The notes beneath the pieces are model-generated. The model saw only the letters and a program-made list of their open reading frames with translations. It ran no database searches and was not told where the DNA came from. The translations under genes were made by a program, and so were the position numbers. Of a stretch of 64,000 nt of DNA, positions 16,629 to 22,692 are shown piece after piece. The stretch lies in contig CP154795.1 of assembly GCA_039565995.1 (NCBI GenBank), positions 1,364,001-1,428,000 of the forward strand. Reading direction: 5' to 3'. Source of the stretch: Propionibacteriaceae bacterium ZF39 (lineage in GTDB: Bacteria > Actinomycetota > Actinomycetes > Propionibacteriales > Propionibacteriaceae). Numbering within the stretch: position 1 is the stretch's first letter; each line of letters opens with the position of its first letter.

Positions 16629-17903
16629 TTGTCTGACTTCCATGACCTCATCCAGCTGGTCGGCGCGAATGCCGCCCAGCACACCCGATTGGTGGCCGCC
16701 TATGAAGGCCGCTCACCGTTGTCCTATCTCAGCCCCGAGGCCCGTGCCGCGCTCGGCAATCGCCTGCAGGCCATCAACGTGAACGTTCCCCGGCTGACCG
16801 TGGACGTGCTCGGGGAGCGTCTGCGTGTCATCGGGTTTGACCAGCCCGGCATCTGGGAGGACTGGACGTTCAACCACATGCAGACCATGTCGGCCACCGC
16901 CCACACCGAGGCCATGCTGCTCGGTGAGTGCTACGCCGTGGTCTGGGCCCATCCCGATGGCCGGCCGAAAATCAGTATCGAGTCCTGCACCCTGATGGCC
17001 GCCGATATCGACCCCGTCAGCCACGCCGTGCGCGGCGCTGTGAAGCGTTGGGAGGACCGCAACGGCACGCACGCTGTCCACTATGGCCCGGAGTCCATTA
17101 CGCGCTATCACAGCGCCGCTACGGGAGCATATGGCGGGTTCCGTGCGGTCGAGGTCCTGCCGAATCCGCTCGGTGTTCCTCCGGTCGTGCGCCTGGTCAA
17201 CGGGGACCGGTTGACCTCGGTCGGTATCAGCGAGATGACCGACGTGCTGTCTCTCACCGATTTGTTGGTCAAGTTGACCACCGACCTGGCCACCGCCTCG
17301 GAATATGCCGCCCGGCCACGCAGGTGGGCGTCGGGCGTGGAGCTGGTCGAGGACGCCGAGGGCAACGTCATCAATCCGTTCCCCGAGTCGGCGCGCATGA
17401 TGCTCGCGGAGGACGTCGAGACCAGGTTCGGGAGCCTGCCGGGGTCCGACCTCGGAGGTTATGAGAACGCCATCACCGTGGTCTTGAAGCTGATTAGCGC
17501 GGTGTCCGGTCTGCCGGAACGGCTGCTCGGTGTCGGGTCCGACAATCCGACCAGCGCCGACAGCATTCGGGCGTCCGAGGCCAGTCTGACCGCCAAGGCC
17601 GAGGCCCGTCAGCGGCAGTTCGGCCGGGCGTGGTCCGAGGTTGCTGCCCTGGTCCACGCGGTCCGCACCGGTGCCGACCCGCTCAGTCTCGATATCCGTC
17701 CGGTGTGGGCTGATGCCGCGACCCGGTCCGAGGCGCAGGAAGCGGACGCGGTCGTCAAGTTGTACGCCTCGGGGTTGTTGCCGCAGTCCTACGCGCTGCG
17801 CAAGCTCGGATACAGCACCGACGAGATAGCAGAGATTCAGGCCGCTCGCCGTGCCGACGCACTGGCCACCGCAGGCACCGACCTCACCGGGCTGGCGCTA
17901 TGA
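16629..17903 (+). CDS. Phage portal protein (SPP1 Gp6-like)
   Basis: The product has 424 residues from TTG 16629, which has AGGAGA 5 nt upstream and follows the terL stop by 8 nt. An open frame extends back inside terL but is non-coding there. Portal features are the N-terminal LSYLSPEARAALGNRLQAIN, the wing/stem segment, and GLPERLLGVGSDNPTSADSI near the C-terminal third, typical of the DNA-channel loop region of actinophage portals. Twelve copies form the vertex through which terminase packages DNA and onto which the connector docks. Confidence 0.9.
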   Translation: MSDFHDLIQLVGANAAQHTRLVAAYEGRSPLSYLSPEARAALGNRLQAINVNVPRLTVDVLGERLRVIGFDQPGIWEDWTFNHMQTMSATAHTEAMLLGECYAVVWAHPDGRPKISIESCTLMAADIDPVSHAVRGAVKRWEDRNGTHAVHYGPESITRYHSAATGAYGGFRAVEVLPNPLGVPPVVRLVNGDRLTSVGISEMTDVLSLTDLLVKLTTDLATASEYAARPRRWASGVELVEDAEGNVINPFPESARMMLAEDVETRFGSLPGSDLGGYENAITVVLKLISAVSGLPERLLGVGSDNPTSADSIRASEASLTAKAEARQRQFGRAWSEVAALVHAVRTGADPLSLDIRPVWADAATRSEAQEADAVVKLYASGLLPQSYALRKLGYSTDEIAEIQAARRADALATAGTDLTGLAL

Positions 17904-18439
17904 CCTACTACGACGTCCTGGTCCGCCTCGGTGACAACCTCACCGGGCAACTCGTCGGGCTGTGGGCGTATGTCGAGGCGGGCAAGCTCAAGCCGGACGA
18001 GTTCACACAACTGGCCGCGGACCTGGTCGAGGTCGCCAACGCGCAGGGTGCCGCGGCGGCTCAGCTCGCGTTCCGTGGCTGGTCCGAGGCCGCCACCGGC
18101 CGGCCCACCCCGCTGACCACCTACACCCCACCCGACGCCCGCCAACGCCTCGAGGACGCCCTCACGACCCTGCAGGCTGGCACCGGGGATATCGCCATGC
18201 GACTGGAACGCCTCGGACGTAACGAGCCGGTCCAGGCCGCCACCAACGCATTCCACGAGGTCATGAAAGCCAGCACCGAGGTTGCTGGATGGGTCCGCGG
18301 CCTCGAACCCGACGCCTGCCAACTCTGCGTCTGGTGGTCCCGAGGTGGGCGTGTCTGGCCCGCTGACCACCCCATGCCACGGCACACCGGCTGTGCCTGC
18401 CACCAAATCCCCGTCACCACCGAAAGGAAATCAGCATGA
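17900..18439 (+). CDS. Minor head protein (phage Mu F-like)
   Basis: A 179-residue protein overlapping the portal stop by 4 nt (ATGA). The first two-thirds are helical. The C-terminal part carries a likely zinc site in CQLCVWWSRGG and MPRHTGCACHQIPV, the pattern at the end of MuF/SPP1 gp7-type minor head proteins. These attach to the portal and enter the capsid in a few copies. In this small element it is the only minor head protein visible. Confidence 0.78.
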   Translation: MTYYDVLVRLGDNLTGQLVGLWAYVEAGKLKPDEFTQLAADLVEVANAQGAAAAQLAFRGWSEAATGRPTPLTTYTPPDARQRLEDALTTLQAGTGDIAMRLERLGRNEPVQAATNAFHEVMKASTEVAGWVRGLEPDACQLCVWWSRGGRVWPADHPMPRHTGCACHQIPVTTERKSA

Positions 18440-18930
18440 CCGACGCAACGATTCCCGGCATAGGGAATAACCCCGACGACCTCACTTCAAATGAGGGTGT
18501 ACACAGTCAAAGGTCCCGGGGATCTTTGAAGCTAGGCCCTGTGGACACCCCCGAGGATTCCGTCACCACTGATGACGAATCCGTTATTACCGAATCCGGA
18601 AATACCGAGGACGTGTTCCCGCGGTCCTATGTCCAGGAGCTGCGTGACGAGAACGCCCGCTATCGCCAGCGGGCCCAGCGCGCCGACGACCTGGCCCAGG
18701 AGGTGTTCTACCTGCGCACCGCGGCGCTCGGAAAGCTGGCCGACCCCTCGGACCTGCCGTTCAGCCCCGGCCTGCTGGACGACCTCCCCGCGCTCGAACA
18801 GGCCGTGGACGACCTCGTAGCCACCAAGCCACACCTGGCGGTGCGCCGCCCGTTCGGGGACGTCGGACAGGGCGTCAGCGGCGCTGCGGGGATCGACCTG
18901 GCGGGACTGCTGCGGAAGGCGGCCGGTTGA
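18436..18930 (+). CDS. Capsid scaffolding protein
   Basis: A 164-residue acidic protein starting at an ATGA overlap. An unstructured N-terminus (to about residue 60) is followed by a predicted coiled coil (YVQELRDENARYRQRAQRADDLAQEV, given here in two parts: YVQELRDENARYRQ and RAQRADDLAQEV). It ends in the small basic/hydrophobic tail GIDLAGLLRKAAG. This is the usual composition of free scaffolds that template HK97-fold capsids. No protease gene is found, so the scaffold probably leaves uncut or is cut by a host or helper protease. A strong RNA structure covers codons 20-38. Confidence 0.8.
   Translation: MTDATIPGIGNNPDDLTSNEGVHSQRSRGSLKLGPVDTPEDSVTTDDESVITESGNTEDVFPRSYVQELRDENARYRQRAQRADDLAQEVFYLRTAALGKLADPSDLPFSPGLLDDLPALEQAVDDLVATKPHLAVRRPFGDVGQGVSGAAGIDLAGLLRKAAG
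18495..18550 (+). repeat. Nested inverted repeat inside the scaffold gene
   Basis: GGGTGTACACAG (18495-18506) pairs with CTGTGGACACCC (18539-18550) with one mismatch. Inside it TCAAAG (18507-18512) pairs with CTTTGA (18524-18529). The two stems stack into one long hairpin. It lies in the unconserved N-terminal part of the scaffold, where the protein puts little constraint on the DNA. Confidence 0.65.
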
Positions 18931-19145
18931 TGAGCAACAGGCGGGTAAACGTTAGTGGCACTCAGGATCACCGGGAGGCGGAGCCTCTCACCGAGGACCG
19001 GCTGTCCGAGGCGGCGGCGTCCATCGTCTCGCGCATCATCAGCCGCGCACCGACCGCCATGGGGGACGAGCTGCTGCCCATGGCCCAGGCGCTGGACCTC
19101 GTGGTCAAGTACGTGGACGGCAAGCCCAAGGTGTTCGTCTACTGA
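18930..19145 (+). CDS. Small protein between scaffold and capsid, unknown
   Basis: A 71-residue protein starting at ATG 18930, overlapping the scaffold stop by one base (TGATG). It has a charged N-terminus and a helical centre (LTEDRLSEAAASIVSRIISRAP). The end GKPKVFVY is short and hydrophobic. I do not recognise a family. Position suggests a capsid accessory protein, for example one that sets head size or decorates the shell, but nothing in the sequence proves this. Confidence 0.7.
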   Translation: MSNRRVNVSGTQDHREAEPLTEDRLSEAAASIVSRIISRAPTAMGDELLPMAQALDLVVKYVDGKPKVFVY

Positions 19146-19169
19146 CACCCCCGGAGGGTATGGGACAAT

Positions 19170-19247
19170 CGAGGGGCAGGGACTGATTCCCTGCCCCTCG
19201 TTGTGGTCCTGGCGACCAGCGAAAACTGCTTTGCGGGATCCCGCAAA
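19170..19247 (+). promoter_or_regulatory. Two strong hairpins in front of the capsid gene
   Basis: CGAGGGGCAGGGA (19170-19182) pairs perfectly with 19188-19200 around a 5-nt loop. A perfect 18-bp palindrome, TTTGCGGGATCCCGCAAA, follows at 19230-19247. There is no long U-run, so these more likely process or stabilise the capsid mRNA, or partly terminate to balance scaffold against capsid. The capsid ribosome site (AGGAG, about 19265) lies after both. Confidence 0.6.
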
Positions 19248-19273
19248 ATCGCTGACTCTCACCAGGAGACCCC

Positions 19274-20125
19274 ATGTCCGAACCCGTTATCCAGACCACC
19301 GCCACCGACCCGACCCTCGTCAAGGACCAGGTCAGCTCGCTGCTCATTCAGCCGCTCGAAGCTGCCTCGGTCGTGCTGTCCAGTGGTGTGCGCATCTTCG
19401 ACTCCTCCGAACCGCTCAAGCTGCCCCGGCTGGTGTCCGGCACCGAACCCGGCTACGTGGCCGAGGGTGGCCTCATCCCCGACACCCATGACGTCGAGTT
19501 CGGTGAAATCAGCCTCATGCCGACCTCCCGCAAGGGCATCAAGTCGATTCTGCGGTTCACCAACGAGCTGGTTCGCGCCGCGCATATCGGCCTCGATTCG
19601 GTGCTCAAGCAGAGGCTCATCAAGGACGTATCCGACTTCCTCGACTCCGAGTTGCTGTCCGGTGCCGGCACCGATAACGGCATCACCGGCATCATCAACC
19701 AGACCGGTGTCCAGACCGGCGACCTCGACGTGACCGACCCCGACAGCCTCCTCGACGCTCTCGCCCTGGCCACCGCGGCCGAGGTCACCCCGAACCGCTG
19801 GTTCCTCTCCGGTGCCGACTTCATCGCCCTGCGCAAGGTCAAGGAGTCCTCGACTTCCTCGAAGTACCTGCTCGAAAGCGACTTGACCCGCGACGCCACC
19901 TATCGCCTGTTCGGCATTCCGGTGACCGTCACCAACAAGCTGGCCACCGGCACTGCCGTCCTGGCCGACACCTCGCAGATTGCCGTCGTGCGCGACCTCA
20001 ACCCGAGCGTGACGGTGCTGTCCGAACGTTGGGCGGAGTACGACGAGGTAGGCCTGCGCGTGGTGTGCCGCTATGACCTCGGACTACTGCACCCCGAGGG
20101 CGTCATCGTGCTCAGCGCGGTCTGA
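19274..20125 (+). CDS. Major capsid protein (HK97 fold)
   Basis: The product has 283 residues. The start at ATG 19274 has AGGAG 5-9 nt upstream. The sequence follows HK97-fold capsids without an N-terminal delta domain: an N-arm (about 1-60), the E-loop around GYVAEGGLIPDTHDVEFGEI, a spine helix region RFTNELVRAAHIGLDSVLK, SGAGTDNGITGI at the P/A-domain boundary, and a C-terminal A-domain strand (VGLRVVCRYDLGLLHPEGVI). Absence of a delta domain agrees with the separate scaffold gene. Confidence 0.9.
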   Translation: MSEPVIQTTATDPTLVKDQVSSLLIQPLEAASVVLSSGVRIFDSSEPLKLPRLVSGTEPGYVAEGGLIPDTHDVEFGEISLMPTSRKGIKSILRFTNELVRAAHIGLDSVLKQRLIKDVSDFLDSELLSGAGTDNGITGIINQTGVQTGDLDVTDPDSLLDALALATAAEVTPNRWFLSGADFIALRKVKESSTSSKYLLESDLTRDATYRLFGIPVTVTNKLATGTAVLADTSQIAVVRDLNPSVTVLSERWAEYDEVGLRVVCRYDLGLLHPEGVIVLSAV

Positions 20126-20448
20126 TGCTCGCCGCTGACCTGCCCACGCTGACCACCTACATGGGCCAGGAAATCGACCCGGCCCACGGTCACGTGGCCC
20201 TCGACATGGCGGCGGCGTTCGTACGCAACTACACCCGCGGCAACGGCTACCTGCCCGCAGGCCACCCGAACGAGGAACTGGCGACGGTCACCCTGTCGCT
20301 GGCCGCTCGACTGATGACCAACCCCGAGGGCCTGGTCAACAAGACCGTCACCATCGATGACGCCACCGTCACCAAGGCATTCGGACAGGTCGGCGTCACC
20401 CTGCTTGAACGCATGACCCTCAACCGCTACCGGGCGCGGGCCATGTAA
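20125..20448 (+). CDS. Head-tail connector (HK97 Gp6-like)
   Basis: A 107-residue helical protein starting one base inside the capsid stop (TGATG). Its layout (DLPTLTTYMGQEIDPAHGHV, then a helix AALDMAAAFVRNYTRG-like, then ELATVTLSLAARLMTNP) matches the small ring-forming adaptors that sit under the portal. It is the last structural gene. In cf-PICIs such connectors offer the docking face for a helper phage tail, and here nothing tail-like follows: a terminator comes 90 bp later. Confidence 0.8.
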   Translation: MLAADLPTLTTYMGQEIDPAHGHVALDMAAAFVRNYTRGNGYLPAGHPNEELATVTLSLAARLMTNPEGLVNKTVTIDDATVTKAFGQVGVTLLERMTLNRYRARAM

Positions 20449-20537
20449 CAAACTTCGGCGTCAACACCAAGCCAAAGGGTGAAGGTGGCGAGCGGTACCG
20501 CGAGTTCCCGCGTAGACCCACCTGCGCCGAACACAGG

Positions 20538-20569
20538 ACGACCCCCGGGCCTGGAAACCCGGGGGTCGT
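20538..20569 (+). terminator. Terminator of the head operon
   Basis: ACGACCCCCGGG (20538-20549) pairs perfectly with 20558-20569 around an 8-nt loop, followed by TCTACGACTT. It closes the head-gene operon. The 90 bp before it (20449-20537) show no gene. Confidence 0.75.
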
Positions 20570-20588
20570 TCTACGACTTAGTGGCACT

Positions 20589-21117
20589 AACTCGAGTTTC
20601 TCGCCCTGGGGCGAGGAACTCATGCCCACCCCACGCCCGTAGGCTGTCTACGCCCGGTTGGGGCAGATCTGCCCCAACCGACTTTGCCACCCCGCACCCG
20701 TGGGCGGCCTCTCGATGACGGCGAGCAGGGCAAGAATGAGGGCTTTGCCACCCCGCACCCGTGGGCGGTCTGGACTGACAGACTTCCGGATAGTTATCCG
20801 GAAGTCTGCCACCCCGCACCCGTGGGCGGCCTCTCCGTTGAGGCAGATCTGCCTCAACGGAAGGCTTTGCCACCCCGCACCCGTGGGCGGCCTGTCGGCA
20901 TTGCCGATCAAAGGCTCAATTGCGCCTTTGCCACCCCGTGGGCGGTCTTTCAAGCGCGCTCGGGGCGCTCTTGCTCGTGCGTTTGCCACCCCGCACCCGT
21001 GGGCGGTCTACTTCCTGGCAAGGGCATTCAGGCAGCAATGAGCCCCGGCCCATCCACGGGCCGGGGTTCTTCGGTGATCTCCGAAAAACATCCCCACCCC
21101 ACGCCAGTGGGCGGTCT
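20589..21117 (+). CRISPR. CRISPR-like array with palindromic spacers, no cas genes
   Basis: Repeats of 28 bp start at 20622 (degenerate), 20683, 20744, 20805, 20866, 20927 (6 bp deleted) and 20982. Starts are exactly 61 bp apart except after the deleted copy, where it is 55. A further degenerate copy is at 21090-21117. Every spacer between them is exactly 33 bp. The repeat core CCCGCACCCGTGGG can form a 5-bp stem with a G-U pair and a 4-nt loop only as + strand RNA, as in type I-E repeats. Most spacers are themselves inverted repeats: 20654-20679 (26 bp, perfect), 20779-20808 (14-bp arms) and 20834-20861 (28 bp, perfect), with weaker ones in 20911-20930 and 20951-20973. The 33 bp before the first repeat also form a hairpin. 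A true CRISPR locus is doubtful; a structured RNA or decoy is equally likely. Confidence 0.6.
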
Positions 21118-21183
21118 GCCGGCCAAGAACCTCACCTCGTGCTGCTCGGTGCCTGTCTCGTGGGCAAGTTCGGCAATCGTCAT
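21028..21183 (-). CDS. Small protein overlapping the last array repeat, unknown
   Basis: A 51-residue open frame whose ATG overlaps the stop of the 49-residue gene before it (ATGA), suggesting translational coupling. It begins MTIAELAHETGTEQHEVRFL, which reads like a short helix-turn-helix. The second half (GRPPTGVGWGCFSEITEEPR) is translated from the last degenerate array repeat and the terminator hairpin, so its C-terminus may be accidental. No family is recognised. Confidence 0.4.
   Translation of the reverse strand: MTIAELAHETGTEQHEVRFLAGRPPTGVGWGCFSEITEEPRPVDGPGLIAA
21043..21066 (+). terminator. Terminator hairpin closing the array
   Basis: CCCCGGCCC (21043-21051) pairs perfectly with 21058-21066 around a 6-nt loop, followed by TTCTTC. 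It lies after the sixth full-spaced repeat and would end a + strand transcript of the array. Confidence 0.65.
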
Positions 21184-21329
21184 CGCGCACCCGCCAGGAC
21201 CTTGAGGGCCAGCTCGCGGGACTGCGCAGCAAGCGCCTGGTCGCCGTCGGCAACCGCCTTGTGAGCCTGTCGGGTGAGGGCGTCGGCGATGAGGTCGCGC
21301 TCGGTCTTGGTGAGTCGTGCTGTGGTCAT
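21180..21329 (-). CDS. Small charged protein, unknown
   Basis: A 49-residue gene below the usual size cut-off. The ATG (21329-21327) has CGGAGG 4-9 nt upstream, the best ribosome site in this part of the element. The protein starts MTTARLTKTERDLIADAL and is one long amphipathic helix rich in Ala, Lys and Glu, ending LALKVLAGAR. It is read away from tRNA-His towards the array. Size and position fit a satellite regulator or a small terminase-like or anti-defence protein, but no family is recognised. Confidence 0.6.
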   Translation of the reverse strand: MTTARLTKTERDLIADALTRQAHKAVADGDQALAAQSRELALKVLAGAR

Positions 21330-21693
21330 GGTTTCCTCCGGTGTGAGTTGGTTCGTCTATGGGCCGCACTGCGTGCGGGCATACGTGTGGGTCCCCCCCA
21401 AAGGCCGGTCCACCTTGACCACCCAGGCCAGCACCCCTACCTCGCTGGCGACGAGGCCAGCGAGTTCCCAGAGCACTGCGGACCCACGCGGACACCGGCC
21501 GATGCCATGGCGTGGGCTCCCCCTGGCGGTTCAGGGGGATCGGGACCAACACCGCGGGCGGTCGTGTTGTTTCGTCGCGTGTCTCAGCGACTGGCGGGTG
21601 AGGCCCTGTCTAGCCCCGCCGTGTCAATCAGGCGATTGGGGCCCAGGTGAGGGCGTAGAGTCGAGTCACGGTCGGCAATCTCCTGCCGGTCGA
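21330..21693. other. Element DNA without a firmly supported gene
   Basis: The region lies upstream of the 49-aa gene and probably holds its promoter. A minus-strand open frame (stop near 21357, possible GTG near 21475) would encode about 39 residues beginning VLWELAGLVASEVGVLAWVV. It reads like protein, but its start has no clear ribosome site, so I do not call it. The longer + strand open frames here have biased, unconserved translations and are rejected. Confidence 0.4.
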
Positions 21694-21731
21694 GGCCCCG
21701 GAGCACCGGTGTTAGCGCACCGGCCGGGGCC
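21694..21731 (+). terminator. Strong GC-rich hairpin near the right end
   Basis: GGCCCCGG (21694-21701) pairs with CCGGGGCC (21724-21731), with an inner CGGTG/CACCG stem. It is followed on the + strand by GTTCT. It probably insulates the element from the tRNA region. Confidence 0.55.
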
Positions 21732-21771
21732 GTTCTATGCGGCTCGTTAGGGCACGGTTGGTGCACACAGA

Positions 21772-21809
21772 AAAGCCGCTCTGACGTAAGACCTAGTCAG
21801 AGCGGCTTT
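21772..21809 (-). terminator. Element-borne replacement terminator for tRNA-His
   Basis: AAAGCCGCTCTGAC (21772-21785) pairs perfectly with 21796-21809. On the minus strand it ends in TTTTCTG. It begins 4 nt past the CCA end of tRNA-His, almost the same distance as the displaced native terminator at attL (5 nt). It would end the tRNA-His transcript after integration. Confidence 0.8.
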
Positions 21810-21813
21810 GAAG

Positions 21814-21841
21814 TGGGGTGAGTAACGGGACTCGAACCCGC
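21814..21841 (+). other. attR core (3' end of intact tRNA-His)
   Basis: Identical 28 bp to 11962-11989. It runs from the encoded CCA through the acceptor strand into the T-arm, so integration rebuilds a complete tRNA-His gene at this end. Confidence 0.92.
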
Positions 21842-21890
21842 GACCACCTGGACCACAACCAGGTGCTCTACCAACTGAGCTATACCCACC
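21814..21890 (-). tRNA. tRNA-His(GTG)
   Basis: The minus strand folds as a cloverleaf with anticodon GTG (21856-21854), D-arm GCTCAGTTGGTAGAGC and T-arm CGGGTTCGAGTCCCG. The extra G at position -1 opposite C73, the mark of tRNA-His, is present, and CCA is encoded. It is the integration target of the satellite. Confidence 0.97.
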
Positions 21891-21966
21891 ATGTGCCCCG
21901 AGGGGCGACAAGGAACACTACCGCAGATCCCCGCCAGAACGAAATCCAATAACGCTCCCCGGGCAT

Positions 21967-22034
21967 CGAGACACCAGCTACTGCGTCGAGACGTCTGCTC
22001 GAGCAGACGTCTCGACGAGCTCCAAGGTGTCTCG
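21967..22034. repeat. Nested perfect palindrome between tRNA-His and orn
   Basis: 21984-22017 is a perfect 34-bp palindrome centred on CTCGAG. It is enclosed by a second pair of arms, CGAGACACC (21967-21975) and GGTGTCTCG (22026-22034). It lies just past the orn stop and probably serves as its terminator, although there is no U-run. The structure could extrude as a cruciform. Confidence 0.75.
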
Positions 22035-22040
22035 GCGGAG

Positions 22041-22682
22041 TCAGCCGGCGGCGGGCTCGTCCGCGCCGGGGCGTACGCCGGTCAGGGCGCCACCATGGTC
22101 CTGCGCAAGCCGGCGGCAGGTCGCCGTGTCGGGGCCGGGCTGGGGGACGAAGAGGGCATCGCGGTAGTACCGCAGCTCCTCGATCGACTCCTGGATGTCG
22201 GCGAGCGCCCGATGGTTGCCGGACTTGGCGGGCGTATTGAAATAGATCCGCGGATACCACCGCCGCGCGAGCTCCTTGATGCTCGACACGTCCACGTTGC
22301 GATAGTGCACGTGGGCTTCGAGGGTCGGCATGTCGCGCGCGAGGTACGCCCGGTCGGTGCCGATCGTGTTGCCCGCCAGGGGTGCCTTGCGTGCCTCGGG
22401 GACATACTCCTTGATGTACGCCAGCACCTGCTCCTCGGCCTCGGCCATGTCCAGCCCGTCGGCGAGCAGAGGCAGCAACCCGGACTCGGTGTGCATCGTG
22501 CGGACGAAGTCACCCATGCGTTCGAGAGCCTCGTCGCTGGGCTTGATGATCACGTCGACGCCCTCGCCGAGCACCTCGAGATCGGGGCCGGTCACGAGAG
22601 CAGCCACCTCGATCAGGGCGTCCCCGCCGGCCAGATCCAGGCCGGTCATCTCACAGTCGATCCACACCAACAAGTCATTCAC
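22041..22682 (-). CDS. orn: Oligoribonuclease
   Basis: The product has 213 residues from GTG 22682 ([17 protein letters not shown]), the usual Orn beginning; the upstream open frame adds unconserved residues. It is a DEDDh 3'-5' exonuclease: Asp and Glu in [10 protein letters not shown], Asp in [16 protein letters not shown] and His/Asp in [15 protein letters not shown]. It degrades 2-5-nt RNA and pGpG to mononucleotides in the cytosol. The C-terminal 35 residues after LFVPQPGPD are a loose Pro/Ala-rich extension, common in actinobacterial forms. Confidence 0.96.
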   Translation of the reverse strand: MNDLLVWIDCEMTGLDLAGGDALIEVAALVTGPDLEVLGEGVDVIIKPSDEALERMGDFVRTMHTESGLLPLLADGLDMAEAEEQVLAYIKEYVPEARKAPLAGNTIGTDRAYLARDMPTLEAHVHYRNVDVSSIKELARRWYPRIYFNTPAKSGNHRALADIQESIEELRYYRDALFVPQPGPDTATCRRLAQDHGGALTGVRPGADEPAAG

Positions 22683-22692
22683 GCGGCCCACT

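Larger units (their letters stand above)
11962..21841. mobile_element. Capsid-forming phage satellite (cf-PICI-like) in tRNA-His
   Basis: The element is bounded by identical 28-bp repeats and excision would release 9852 bp. Genes in order: tyrosine integrase, excisionase, replication-initiator-like protein, HNH nuclease, large terminase, portal, MuF-like protein, scaffold, a 71-aa protein, HK97-fold capsid and a Gp6-like connector. After that come a repeat array and two small minus-strand genes. All structural genes are intact and tightly overlapped. No tail tube, tape measure, baseplate, holin, endolysin, protease or repressor is present. This matches the published design of capsid-forming PICIs, which make their own small heads and borrow helper tails. 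A degraded prophage is less likely because the head genes are undamaged and the element ends exactly at both att sites. Confidence 0.85.

Noticed and set aside
20648-20989. Minus-strand open frame with repeated RPPTGAGWQS
   Set aside because: It is the translation of the 61-bp repeat array; 61 is not a multiple of three, so copies fall in different frames and no protein repeat is maintained.
20589-21117. Calling the array a functional CRISPR-Cas locus
   Set aside because: No cas gene is in the window, spacers are palindromic, and the locus sits in a satellite behind the head operon. I keep CRISPR-like as a label of geometry only.
21261-21750. Two + strand open frames near the right end of the element
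   Set aside because: They oppose the 49-aa gene, cross a terminator hairpin and have unconserved composition.
11962-21841. Complete or decayed prophage
   Set aside because: No tail, lysis or repressor genes, yet all head genes are intact and both att sites are exact; a satellite fits better.
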